Below are positions 37,259 through 45,720 of a stretch of 64,000 nucleotides of DNA, in pieces. The notes under the pieces were generated by a model that was not told where the DNA came from, ran no database searches, and worked only from the letters and a program-made list of their open reading frames with translations. Both the position numbers and the translations under genes were made by a program. How positions within the stretch are numbered: position 1 is the stretch's first letter; each line of letters opens with the position of its first letter. Source of the DNA: an uncultured Blautia sp. (GTDB lineage: Bacteria > Bacillota > Clostridia > Lachnospirales > Lachnospiraceae); NCBI GenBank assembly GCA_900547685.1, contig URHS01000008.1, positions 1 to 64,000 on the forward strand, given 5' to 3'.

Positions 37259-39355
37259 TTATTTTACGCCAAACAACAAGTCACTGTAAGTTGGAAACGG
37301 CCAGTATTTCTTTGCTGTCATTGTTTCCGCCTCGTCACAGGCAACTCGGAGTTCACACATTTTACTTAAAATTATATCTCTTATCATATAAGCTTCTTCT
37401 TCAATATCTCCGGCGCTCTGTAATTTCAATACAGCATCTTCCAGCTCTTCTGCTCTGACTGCAATCTGCTCTTCCAGTCTGGATAGCTTCTTTAATAAAT
37501 CATTTTCATATCTGCAGGAAATCAATGCATCTACTGTTTGCTTTGCCACTGCTGTATTCGCCAGTTCAAGGACATAGGAACTTACTGCCGGAGCAATTTC
37601 TGTTTTTGCCATGTCAATCATAGTATTTGCTTCAATTAATACCGTTTTGCAATAGTTGTCCAGCATAATTTCACATCTGGACTTTAATTCTGCCTCTGAA
37701 AATATTTTATGAGATGTCAACATCCGTACATTTTTTTCATCTAAAAGATGAGGCATACAGTCTGGTGTTGTACGATAATTAAGCAATCCTCGTTTTTCTG
37801 TTGCTTCTTTAATCCATGTATCATCATAGCCATTGCCGTTGAAAATAATATGTTTATGATCTTTAATCGTTTTTCTGATCATTTCATGTAGTGTATCCTC
37901 AAAATTCTCTGCTTTTTCCAGCCTGTCCGCATAAATTTTCAAGCTTTCTGCCACTGCACTATTGAGCATAATATTTGCACATGCGATACTGTTAGATGAT
38001 CCCAACATGCGAAACTCAAATTTATTTCCGGTAAATGCAAATGGAGAAGTACGATTGCGGTCTGTAGTGTCTCGATTAAATTTGGGAAGCACATCTACTC
38101 CCAACTTCATCTGAGTCTTCTTCGTTCCTTCATACGTGACACCTGTCTCAATAGCTTCCAGTACTGCATTCAATTCATCTCCAAGAAAAACAGAAACAAC
38201 TGCCGGAGGTGCCTCATTCGCCCCCAATCTGTGATCATTTCCTGCAGTTGCAACTGAAAGCCGCAGCAAATCCTGATAATCATCCACTGCTTTAATAACT
38301 GCACATAAGAACAATAAAAACTGTGCATTTTCATAAGGAGTATCTCCTGGTGACAATAAATTTACACCTTTGTCTGTCGCAATCGACCAGTTATTATGTT
38401 TTCCACTACCGTTTACACCTGCGAACGGTTTCTCATGAAGTAAACATACAAGTCCATTTTTTTCTGCGACCTTCTGCATAACTTCCATTGTCAGCTGATT
38501 ATGGTCTGTTGCAATATTAGTTGTGGTATAAATAGGAGCTAATTCATGCTGTGCCGGAGCCACTTCATTATGTTCTGTTTTAGCCAGAATACCCAATTTC
38601 CATAGTTCTTCATTTAATTCTTCCATATATGCAGCAACCCTAGGCTTAATCACACCAAAGTAATGATCATCCATCTCCTGTCCCTTCGGTGGTTTTGCTC
38701 CAAAAAGAGTTCGTCCTGTAAATCGAAGGTCTTTTCTCTGTTCATACATTTCCTTTGTAATAAGGAAATACTCCTGCTCCGGTCCTACAGAAGTACGTAC
38801 ACATTTCACCGCATCATTTCCAAACAGATGAAGGATGCGAAGTGCCTGTCTGTTTAAGGCTTCCATGGAACGAAGTAATGGTGTTTTCTTATCCAGAGCT
38901 TCTCCACCATAAGAACAGAATGCCGTAGGAATACATAATGTTTTCCCTTTTATAAATGCATATGAAGTAGGATCCCACGCAGTATATCCTCGTGCTTCAA
39001 AAGTTGCGCGCAACCCTCCTGATGGAAAAGAAGATGCATCCGGTTCCCCTTTAATCAATTCTTTTCCAGAAAATTCCATAATCACGCCTCCATCTGGGGA
39101 TGGGGAAATAAAACTGTCATGTTTCTCCGCTGTTACGCCGGTAAGCGGCTGAAACCAATGAGTATAATGCGTGGCGCCATTTGCAACTGCCCAGTCCTTC
39201 ATTGCTGCTGCAACCGCATTTGCCACGCTAATATCAAGTTTTGCGCCCTTATCAATGGTCTTTCTTAAGGAGTTGTAAACCTCAGCTGATAAATTTGCTT
39301 TCATCACTCTGTCATCAAAAACCATACATCCAAAAAAGTCTGAAATATTTTTCAT
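37259..39355 (-). CDS. glnN: Glutamine synthetase type III
   Basis: 698 residues, the long dodecameric GSIII family known from Bacteroides, cyanobacteria and clostridia. It has the N-terminal GSIII domain ([16 protein letters not shown]), [25 protein letters not shown] for metal binding, [15 protein letters not shown] as substrate/ammonium region, and a long C-terminal helical domain. It makes glutamine from glutamate, ammonia and ATP. A second, unrelated GS (type I) is encoded at 43079. GGAGTGG precedes the ATG. The 150-nt leader has two ANTAR-type hairpins, each overlapping a terminator. Confidence 0.96.
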   Translation of the reverse strand: MKNISDFFGCMVFDDRVMKANLSAEVYNSLRKTIDKGAKLDISVANAVAAAMKDWAVANGATHYTHWFQPLTGVTAEKHDSFISPSPDGGVIMEFSGKELIKGEPDASSFPSGGLRATFEARGYTAWDPTSYAFIKGKTLCIPTAFCSYGGEALDKKTPLLRSMEALNRQALRILHLFGNDAVKCVRTSVGPEQEYFLITKEMYEQRKDLRFTGRTLFGAKPPKGQEMDDHYFGVIKPRVAAYMEELNEELWKLGILAKTEHNEVAPAQHELAPIYTTTNIATDHNQLTMEVMQKVAEKNGLVCLLHEKPFAGVNGSGKHNNWSIATDKGVNLLSPGDTPYENAQFLLFLCAVIKAVDDYQDLLRLSVATAGNDHRLGANEAPPAVVSVFLGDELNAVLEAIETGVTYEGTKKTQMKLGVDVLPKFNRDTTDRNRTSPFAFTGNKFEFRMLGSSNSIACANIMLNSAVAESLKIYADRLEKAENFEDTLHEMIRKTIKDHKHIIFNGNGYDDTWIKEATEKRGLLNYRTTPDCMPHLLDEKNVRMLTSHKIFSEAELKSRCEIMLDNYCKTVLIEANTMIDMAKTEIAPAVSSYVLELANTAVAKQTVDALISCRYENDLLKKLSRLEEQIAVRAEELEDAVLKLQSAGDIEEEAYMIRDIILSKMCELRVACDEAETMTAKKYWPFPTYSDLLFGVK

Positions 39356-39376
39356 AATGCCACTCCTCTCAATTTA

Positions 39377-39437
39377 AAAAGGCAAGAATATCTTTCCCGA
39401 TACTTTTCTCTGTATCTGAAAGACATCCTTGCCTTTT
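39377..39437 (-). promoter_or_regulatory. glnN leader, second ANTAR hairpin and terminator
   Basis: AAAGGC-AAGGAU-GUCUUU (39419-39436, minus strand) has a 6-bp stem and A1/G4 hexaloop. The same bases form the 5' arm of a 20-bp stem with 39377-39396 (two G-U pairs) enclosing a GAUAC/GUAUC hairpin and ending in a U-rich stretch. It is a complete copy of the switch, downstream of the first. Confidence 0.8.
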
Positions 39438-39447
39438 GTATTAAAAT

Positions 39448-39492
39448 AAAAAACGCCTCTGAGATTTATATCTCAAAGACGCCCTTGCCTTT
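39448..39492 (-). promoter_or_regulatory. glnN leader, first ANTAR hairpin and terminator
   Basis: AAAGGC-AAGGGC-GUCUUU (39475-39492, minus strand) begins about 3 nt after the predicted RNA start. Its 3' arm is shared with the terminator CGUCUUUGAGA/UCUCAGAGGCG (39454-39481; two G-U pairs, 6-nt loop), followed by UUUUUU (39448-39453). The two folds are mutually exclusive. Confidence 0.85.
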
Positions 39493-39501
39493 ACGTGTTG
39501 G

Positions 39502-39530
39502 ATAATACACCTCGCAAATTTATTTGTCAA
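39502..39530 (-). promoter_or_regulatory. Promoter of glnN-asnB
   Basis: On the minus strand, perfect TTGACA (39525-39530), 17-bp spacer, TATTAT (39502-39507); predicted start about 39495. Confidence 0.85.
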
Positions 39531-39569
39531 TCCCTTTTTTTATTTTTTCTCATTTTGCAATTATCACTC

Positions 39570-39598
39570 TTGACAAAACTGACCATACGCTGTATATA
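39570..39598 (+). promoter_or_regulatory. Promoter of the glutamate synthase-glnA-ANTAR operon
   Basis: Perfect TTGACA (39570-39575), 17-bp spacer, TATATA (39593-39598); predicted start about 39605. It is divergent from the glnN promoter 40 bp away. Confidence 0.85.
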
Positions 39599-39606
39599 TA
39601 TGGAAT

Positions 39607-39668
39607 ATGAGCAAAGGTGTTCATTTTTCGTACAGATTTTTTCTGTCCTTAAAATGAATGCCTTTTTT
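39607..39668 (+). promoter_or_regulatory. gltB leader: ANTAR-type hairpin plus terminator
   Basis: AUGAGC-AAAGGU-GUUCAU (39607-39624) begins 2-3 nt after the predicted start: a 6-bp stem and a hexaloop with A1 and G4. GGUGUUCAUUUU (39616-39627) alternatively pairs with AAAAUGAAUGCC (39651-39662; two G-U), followed by UUUUUU. Loop and 3' arm of the first hairpin are needed by the terminator, so only one can form. Confidence 0.85.
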
Positions 39669-39697
39669 ATTTATTTTGAAAGGAAGGTGCAGATAAT

Positions 39698-40792
39698 ATG
39701 AAATTTGAAGGTCAGGTAAGAATTCCTTCCGGATGTGCAATCTCAGCAGTAATTTCCAAAGAAGGAAATAAAATGTCCGGAGAAATGATTATAAACTCTA
39801 TGAAGCCTATGCATGACCGCTCTAATGGATTAGGCGGAGGTTTTGCCGGTTACGGTATTTACCCTCAATATAAAGATTTTTATGCATTACATATATTTTT
39901 TGATACCAGAGACACAAGGAAAAAATGTGAAGCTTTTTTAAAAGATCAATTTGAAATTGTCCAGTCTGAAATCATTCCAACCCGTAAAATACCGGCAATT
40001 ACAAATGAACCCATTATATGGCGATATTTTGTTGCCCCCCTCCAATCTGTTTTAACCTCTCTGCAACTAGACGAAAATGAATTTGTTGCCCGAACAGTTA
40101 TGAAAATAAATGCAGAAATGCCCGGCGCCTATGTTTTCTCCAGCGGAAAAAATATGGGAACCTTCAAAGCTGTGGGGTTTCCTGAAGATGTAGGGATTTT
40201 TTATAAACTGGATGAATATGAGGGATATTCCTGGACTGCTCACGGACGTTATCCAACAAACACTCCTGGCTGGTGGGGCGGTGCACATCCATTTACACTA
40301 CTTGATTATTCTATTGTACATAATGGTGAAATTTCATCTTATGATGCGAATCGCCGATTTATGGAAATGTTCGGCTACAAATGTACACTCCAAACCGATA
40401 CAGAAGTTATTACTTACATCATGGATTATCTGCTCCGTATACAGGGACTCACCCTTGGAGAAGCTGCAAGCGTCATTGCTGCTCCTTTCTGGAGTACTAT
40501 TGAAGCAAAAACAGATTTGAATGACCAGCAAAAACACACTTATCTCCGAACTATATTCCCAAGTCTGCTTATAACCGGTCCTTTTTCTATTGTTTTAGGT
40601 TTTAATGGGGGACTAATGGCATTAAATGACCGACTTAAATTACGTTCTATGGTTGTCGGTGAAAAAAATGACAAAGTATTCATTGCCAGCGAAGAATCTG
40701 CTATCCGAACCATGGAACCAAGCGCTGAAAAAATATGGTCTCCTGCAGGTGGTGAACCGGTCATTATAAAAGTAAAGGAAGGTGCATTTTAA
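39698..40792 (+). CDS. Glutamate synthase glutaminase-domain protein
   Basis: 364 residues, class II glutamine amidotransferase corresponding to the N-terminal domain of GltB, encoded separately as in archaea and many clostridia. The probable nucleophile is Cys13 (IPSGCAISAVIS), which would require removal of 12 residues to expose an N-terminal Cys. GRYPTNTPGWWGGAHPF and SIVHNGEISSYDANRRFMEM are the family's substrate motifs (GxxxxNGE). It supplies ammonia to the FMN protein encoded next. It overlaps that gene by 1 bp (TAATG). First gene of the operon after the ANTAR leader. Confidence 0.9.
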   Translation: MKFEGQVRIPSGCAISAVISKEGNKMSGEMIINSMKPMHDRSNGLGGGFAGYGIYPQYKDFYALHIFFDTRDTRKKCEAFLKDQFEIVQSEIIPTRKIPAITNEPIIWRYFVAPLQSVLTSLQLDENEFVARTVMKINAEMPGAYVFSSGKNMGTFKAVGFPEDVGIFYKLDEYEGYSWTAHGRYPTNTPGWWGGAHPFTLLDYSIVHNGEISSYDANRRFMEMFGYKCTLQTDTEVITYIMDYLLRIQGLTLGEAASVIAAPFWSTIEAKTDLNDQQKHTYLRTIFPSLLITGPFSIVLGFNGGLMALNDRLKLRSMVVGEKNDKVFIASEESAIRTMEPSAEKIWSPAGGEPVIIKVKEGAF

Positions 40793-42297
40793 TGAGTATA
40801 GAATTTATCTATCCGGAATTTGAAGTAGTCAGAAATGAAAACAGATGTATTGCCTGTCGGATATGCGAACGCCAATGTGCCAATGGAGTTCACAGCTACG
40901 ACAAAGAACATAAGGTTATGAAGCATGATGAGTCAAAATGCGTCAACTGTCAGAGATGTGTTTCATTCTGCCCTGCCAGAGCATTAAAAATCATAAAAAG
41001 CGACTGTAACCTGCGGGAAAATTCCAACTGGTCCGGAGACATAATAAATGAGATTTATAAACAGGCAAACAGCGGCGGTGTCCTTTTATCTTCCATGGGA
41101 AACCCTAAATCACTACCTGTATACTGGGACAAAATCCTTATTAACGCTTCACAGGTAACAAACCCTTCCATTGATCCTTTGCGCGAACCCATGGAAACCC
41201 GCGTTTACCTTGGAAAGAAGCCTTCCAAAGTAAATCGTACAGCAGATGGGAAATTAGACTGCAAACTGCCTCCCCAGTTGGAACTCTCCATGCCTGTTAT
41301 GTTTTCTGCTATGAGCTACGGATCTATCAGCTATAACGCTCATAAATCTCTTGCTCTGGCAGCAACAGAGCTCGGAATATTATATAATACCGGTGAGGGA
41401 GGATTGCATGAAGACTTTTACTGCTATGGAAAAAATACTATTGTACAGGTAGCTTCCGGACGTTTCGGCGTTTACGAAGATTATTTAAAAGCAGGTGCTG
41501 CAATAGAAATAAAAATGGGACAAGGTGCAAAACCAGGCATTGGGGGACATCTTCCCGGCACAAAAATTATCGGTGATGTATCACGTACCCGTATGATTCC
41601 TGAAGGTTCTGACGCTATTTCTCCTGCTCCGCATCATGATATTTATTCCATTGAAGATTTACGTCAGCTTGTTTTCTCACTGAAAGAAGCTACTAAATAC
41701 AAAAAGCCTGTCATTGTCAAAGTTGCGGCTGTCCATAATATTGCAGCTATCGCAAGTGGTATTGCCCGCAGTGGCGCTGATATTATTGCCATTGATGGCT
41801 TCCGTGGCGGTACAGGAGCCGCTCCTACCCGAATCAGAGATAATGTTGGTATTCCCATTGAACTTGCACTCGCTTCTGTTGACCAGAGGCTTCGTGATGA
41901 AGGTATTCGCAACAACGTATCACTGATAGTAGGTGGAAGTATTCGCAGCGCCGCCGATGTGGTAAAAGCCATTGCACTCGGTGCCGATGCCTGTTACGTA
42001 GCTACTGCTGCTCTGCTGGCTCTCGGCTGTCACCTCTGCCGTACCTGTCAGAGCGGCAAATGCAACTGGGGAATTGCAACCCAAAGACCAGAACTTGTGA
42101 AGAGACTTGATCCTGAAATCGGAAATCAGCGCTTGGTTAATCTGATGACTGCATGGAAACATGAAATCAAAGAGTTGATGGGTGGCATGGGTATCAATTC
42201 CATTGAAGCTTTACGAGGAAATCGCCTCATGCTGCGTGGCATCGGATTGACAGAAAAAGAACTTGAAATACTCGGTATTTTTCATGCCGGAGAATAG
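40792..42297 (+). CDS. Glutamate synthase FMN/ferredoxin-domain protein
   Basis: 501 residues. Two 4Fe-4S ferredoxin motifs at the N-terminus (CIACRICERQCANG and CVNCQRCVSFCP). The rest is the FMN-binding central domain of glutamate synthase (VMFSAMSYGSISYNAHKSLA, MGQGAKPGIGGHLPG, DGFRGGTGAAPTRIRDNVG, and C-x5-C-x4-C-like CHLCRTCQSGKC for the 3Fe-4S site). It reduces 2-oxoglutarate plus ammonia to glutamate. With the neighbours at 39698 and 42339 it makes one split enzyme. No NAD(P)H beta subunit is in the window, so the electron donor may be ferredoxin. Confidence 0.93.
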   Translation: MSIEFIYPEFEVVRNENRCIACRICERQCANGVHSYDKEHKVMKHDESKCVNCQRCVSFCPARALKIIKSDCNLRENSNWSGDIINEIYKQANSGGVLLSSMGNPKSLPVYWDKILINASQVTNPSIDPLREPMETRVYLGKKPSKVNRTADGKLDCKLPPQLELSMPVMFSAMSYGSISYNAHKSLALAATELGILYNTGEGGLHEDFYCYGKNTIVQVASGRFGVYEDYLKAGAAIEIKMGQGAKPGIGGHLPGTKIIGDVSRTRMIPEGSDAISPAPHHDIYSIEDLRQLVFSLKEATKYKKPVIVKVAAVHNIAAIASGIARSGADIIAIDGFRGGTGAAPTRIRDNVGIPIELALASVDQRLRDEGIRNNVSLIVGGSIRSAADVVKAIALGADACYVATAALLALGCHLCRTCQSGKCNWGIATQRPELVKRLDPEIGNQRLVNLMTAWKHEIKELMGGMGINSIEALRGNRLMLRGIGLTEKELEILGIFHAGE

Positions 42298-42338
42298 CAG
42301 CAAAAAAAGTAAACTTTTTTTGGGAGGTATGGTATAAT

Positions 42339-43061
42339 ATGAAAATCATTAATGCTGCAAATTTAGATTACAGAGCTGTGAATGAAGCACTGTGCGACGC
42401 AGACAAAGACTGTATAATTGAAGGTTGCTGTGGTCAGAGATTTATCGCTGCAGGTATGTCTGACAAAAATCTTACAATCAATGGTATTCCCGGAAATGCA
42501 TTGGGTTCCTATTTAAACAACGCCAATATTATCGTAAACGCCAATGCTCAAGATGCTGTGGGCGATACTATGAATGAAGGAAAAATCCTTATACACGGTA
42601 ATATTGGAGATGCTGCCGGTTATGCTATGCGCGGCGGCAAAATCTATGTAAAAGGCAACGCAGGATATCGCGCGGGAATCCATATGAAAGCTTATAAAGA
42701 AAAAGTTCCTGTTATGATTATTGGTGGATATGCCGGAAGCTTTCTGGGTGAATATCAGGCCGGTGGCATCATTATTGTCCTCGGAATACACACTGCCGGA
42801 AAACGTATTGTAGGAAATTTCCCATGTACCGGAATGCACGGCGGCAAAATGTTTCTTCGTGGAGATTGTAAAGATATCCGCTTTCCAGAACAAGTAACTG
42901 CAAGATATGCAACTTCAAAGGATTTAGATGAAATTATGGAATATCTGTCTGAGTACTGTAAAGACTTCAAATATTCTGTGGATAAACTTTTATCTGTTCC
43001 TTTTACAGTCATTACACCAGACAGTAAAAATCCATACAAGCAAATGTATGTGGCAAATTAA
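42339..43061 (+). CDS. Glutamate synthase GXGXG-domain protein
   Basis: 240 residues, the C-terminal GltB beta-helix domain as a separate subunit. The repeating G-x-x-G-x-x-x-G pattern runs through NAQDAVGDTMNEGKILIHGN, GDAAGYAMRGGKIYVKGN and GMHGGKMFLRGD. This structural domain links glutaminase and synthase sites in the fused enzyme. GGGAGG precedes the ATG, 42 bp after the FMN subunit. It supports the view that the operon encodes a complete archaeal-type glutamate synthase. Confidence 0.93.
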   Translation: MKIINAANLDYRAVNEALCDADKDCIIEGCCGQRFIAAGMSDKNLTINGIPGNALGSYLNNANIIVNANAQDAVGDTMNEGKILIHGNIGDAAGYAMRGGKIYVKGNAGYRAGIHMKAYKEKVPVMIIGGYAGSFLGEYQAGGIIIVLGIHTAGKRIVGNFPCTGMHGGKMFLRGDCKDIRFPEQVTARYATSKDLDEIMEYLSEYCKDFKYSVDKLLSVPFTVITPDSKNPYKQMYVAN

Positions 43062-43078
43062 AGAAAGCAGGTAGGATC

Positions 43079-44290
43079 ATGAAGTACTCAAAAGATGAAA
43101 TCATTCAATATGTGCAGGAAGAAGATGTTAAATTCATCCGTCTCGCCTTTTGTGATGTATTTGGCAAACAGAAAAATATATCCATTATGCCGCAGGAACT
43201 TCCGCGGGCTTTTGAATATGGTATTGCCATTGATGCATCTGCAATCGCAGGTTTTGGGGATGAAACACGTTCCGACCTATTCCTTCATCCGGAACCAGAC
43301 ACTCTGATGCCCTTACCCTGGCGACCGGAACATGGATGTGTAGTAAGAATGTTCTGTAGCATTACTTATCCGGACGGACGAATATTTGAATGTGACACAC
43401 GCTCTATTTTAAAAAAGGCAATTCAGGATGCAGAATATGCCGGATACCAATTTTTCTTTGGTGCTGAACAGGAATTTTATCTATTCCAGTTAGATGACAA
43501 TGGCAACCCCACAAAACTCCCTTACGATAATGCTGCTTATATGGACATCGCCCCAGAAGACAGAGGGGAAAATATACGTCGTGAAATATGTCTGACACTG
43601 GAGCAAATGGGAATTCAACCGGAAAGTTCCCATCATGAAGAAGGACCAGGACAAAATGAAATTGACTTCCGCTACTCTAATCCTTTAACAGCAGCTGACA
43701 ATGCAATGACATTTCAAACCGTTGTCAAAACAATTGCGCAGCAAAATGGGATTTTTGCTGATTTTAAGCCAAAGCCATTAGAACATGCGCCTGGAAATGG
43801 ATTTCATATTAATATATCTGTCAAATCTTCTGACAGTACAGATAATATGAATTATCTGATAGCGGGTATTTTAGATAAAATTTCGGATATGACAATATTT
43901 TTAAATCCAACAGAAAATTCTTATAAACGTTTTGGAAAAAACAAGGCTCCGAAATATATTTCATGGTCCAATGAAAACCGTTCACAGCTTATCAGAGTTC
44001 CTTCAGCAATTGGCAAATATCGACGTGTAGAACTTCGTTCTCCTGATCCCTCTGCGAATACCTATCTGGCATTTGCCCTGATTATTTATGCTATTCTGGA
44101 CGGAATTCAAAATAAAACAGAACTTCCTGCACCCTCTGATATTAATCTGTACAAAGCAGATAAAGATATCCTTACAAGCTTTAAACAACTTCCGGAAAAT
44201 TTCAAATCTGCCTGTACCACAGCCGCAAACAGTGATTTCATCAGAAAATATATACCGGATGCTATATTAAACATCTATTGTAACCGATAA
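43079..44290 (+). CDS. glnA: Glutamine synthetase type I, short variant
   Basis: 403 residues, about 40 shorter than typical Bacillus GlnA. The beta-grasp N-terminus (VKFIRLAFCDVFGKQKNISI), FGAEQEFYLFQ metal motif, ATP region APGNGFHINIS (usual form NGSGMHxNxSL, so divergent) and RVELRSPDPSANTYLAFA are present. It could be a catabolic/specialised GS or a regulatory paralogue beside the main GSIII (37259). It is preceded by the split glutamate synthase and followed by the ANTAR regulator. A GS that binds the regulator when glutamine is high would be one way to feed the ANTAR switch; that is inference. Confidence 0.88.
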   Translation: MKYSKDEIIQYVQEEDVKFIRLAFCDVFGKQKNISIMPQELPRAFEYGIAIDASAIAGFGDETRSDLFLHPEPDTLMPLPWRPEHGCVVRMFCSITYPDGRIFECDTRSILKKAIQDAEYAGYQFFFGAEQEFYLFQLDDNGNPTKLPYDNAAYMDIAPEDRGENIRREICLTLEQMGIQPESSHHEEGPGQNEIDFRYSNPLTAADNAMTFQTVVKTIAQQNGIFADFKPKPLEHAPGNGFHINISVKSSDSTDNMNYLIAGILDKISDMTIFLNPTENSYKRFGKNKAPKYISWSNENRSQLIRVPSAIGKYRRVELRSPDPSANTYLAFALIIYAILDGIQNKTELPAPSDINLYKADKDILTSFKQLPENFKSACTTAANSDFIRKYIPDAILNIYCNR

Positions 44291-44320
44291 ATCAAATGAA
44301 CAAAAGAAGGAGGAGATTAA

Positions 44321-44905
44321 ATGAGTTTAAGAGAACGTGTTTACAGTATACTCATCGTATCTGCAACAGATAGCTTCACCTCTGCATTCACCAGTCTGTT
44401 GTCTGAAATACGCTATTATCCTGTCCTGACGGTCTCAAGTGTCAGTGCTGCCAGACGTATATTAGCAGAAAAAGCTTTTGACTTTGTTATCATCAATGCT
44501 CCTCTTCCTGATGATATTGGCACCCGTTTTGCAATTGACATATCTACTTCCAAGCAATGTGTGGTACTCCTTCTTGTTAAAGGTGACATTCATCCCTCTA
44601 TTCATGACAAAGTGGCTGAATATGGTGTGTTCACACTGCCAAAACCAATTTCTAAGCCTATTATTCTCCATTCTCTTACCTGGATGGAAAGCGCTCGTGA
44701 ACGTTTAAGACAATTTGAAAAAAAGTCTTTATCTATTGAAGACAAAATGGCAGAAATCCGTCTGGTTAATAAAGCAAAATGGATTTTAATCAGCGAGCTC
44801 TCCATGAGTGAACCTGAAGCCCATCATTACATAGAAAAACAGGCAATGAATCGCTGTATTGCCAAACGATTCATTGCCGAAGAAATCATTAAAACTTATA
44901 CCTGA
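44321..44905 (+). CDS. ANTAR-domain RNA-binding antiterminator with pseudo-receiver
   Basis: 194 residues. Residues 1-120 have a receiver fold, but the acidic pair is lost (ILIVSATDS) and the phospho-acceptor position is Asn59 (FVIINAPLP); Lys108 (TLPKPI) remains. A coiled linker leads to a three-helix ANTAR domain at about 140-192 (KMAEIRLVNKAKWILISELS then EPEAHHYIEKQAMNRCIAKR). ANTAR proteins (AmiR, NasR, EutV) bind hairpins with A1/G4 hexaloops to prevent termination. Such hairpins start the leaders of its own operon, glnN-asnB and pyrG-purF-dapL. Without a phosphorylation site, control probably comes from protein contact or ligand. GGAGGAG precedes the ATG. Confidence 0.93.
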   Translation: MSLRERVYSILIVSATDSFTSAFTSLLSEIRYYPVLTVSSVSAARRILAEKAFDFVIINAPLPDDIGTRFAIDISTSKQCVVLLLVKGDIHPSIHDKVAEYGVFTLPKPISKPIILHSLTWMESARERLRQFEKKSLSIEDKMAEIRLVNKAKWILISELSMSEPEAHHYIEKQAMNRCIAKRFIAEEIIKTYT

Positions 44906-44955
44906 TAGTTCATGCGCATTTTCCAAATCATATTTTATTTTTTAATATAACGCAA
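44906..44955. other. Convergent gap without clear terminator
   Basis: Fifty AT-rich bases between the ANTAR gene and pstB. Only a weak ATATT/AATAT repeat is present; I see no convincing intrinsic terminator for either transcript. Confidence 0.4.
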
Positions 44956-45711
44956 TTAACCAAATCTTCCTGTAATATAATCTTCTGTCTTCTTATTCTT
45001 AGGCATAGAAAACATTTCCTCTGTATTTCCGTATTCTACCATTTCTCCTAAAAGGAAAAAAGCTGTTTTATCAGAAATACGTGCTGCCTGCTGCATATTG
45101 TGAGTAACCATAACAATCGTATATTTTTTCTTTAATTCTACTGCTAATTCTTCTATTTTGGAAGTGGAAATCGGATCAAGCGCAGAAGTAGGCTCATCCA
45201 TCAACAATACTTCCGGTTCTACTGCCAATGCTCTTGCAATACAAAGTCTCTGCTGCTGTCCACCTGACATACCAAGTGCACTTAATTTCAAACGATCTTT
45301 TACTTCGTCCCAAATTGCTGCGCTTCTCAATGATTGCTCTACAATTTCATCTAACTTTACTTTTGAACGAATACCATGTGTCCTTGGACCATAAGCAATA
45401 TTATCGTAAATACTCATAGGAAATGGATTTGGCTTCTGGAATACCATTCCTACACGTTTTCTTAAAAGATTAACATTCATGTCTCCATAAACGTCTTCTC
45501 CGTCTAACAATATATTTCCTGTAATCTGACAACCCTCTACCAAATCATTCATTCTATTTAAAGATTTCAGCAAGGTAGACTTTCCACAACCGGATGGTCC
45601 GATAAATGCAGTAATTTCATTTGTCTGAATTTCCAGATTTATGTTTTTCAACGCATGAAAAGCTCCTTTATCATAATATAAATCCAAATCCGAAATCGAA
45701 AACTTACTCAT
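44956..45711 (-). CDS. pstB: Phosphate ABC transporter ATP-binding protein
   Basis: 251 residues, PstB. Walker [22 protein letters not shown]-loop [16 protein letters not shown] (the NPFP is typical of PstB), signature [18 protein letters not shown], Walker [17 protein letters not shown] and the H-loop [10 protein letters not shown]. It drives phosphate import with PstA and PstC and takes part in PhoR/PhoU signalling. It is the last gene of pstSCAB, 9 bp after pstA. Confidence 0.98.
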   Translation of the reverse strand: MSKFSISDLDLYYDKGAFHALKNINLEIQTNEITAFIGPSGCGKSTLLKSLNRMNDLVEGCQITGNILLDGEDVYGDMNVNLLRKRVGMVFQKPNPFPMSIYDNIAYGPRTHGIRSKVKLDEIVEQSLRSAAIWDEVKDRLKLSALGMSGGQQQRLCIARALAVEPEVLLMDEPTSALDPISTSKIEELAVELKKKYTIVMVTHNMQQAARISDKTAFFLLGEMVEYGNTEEMFSMPKNKKTEDYITGRFG

Positions 45712-45720
45712 TTTTTCTAT

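Noticed and set aside
42513..42893. 126-aa minus-strand frame in the GXGXG subunit
   Set aside because: The open antisense frame is explained by the Gly-rich repeat codons of the real gene.
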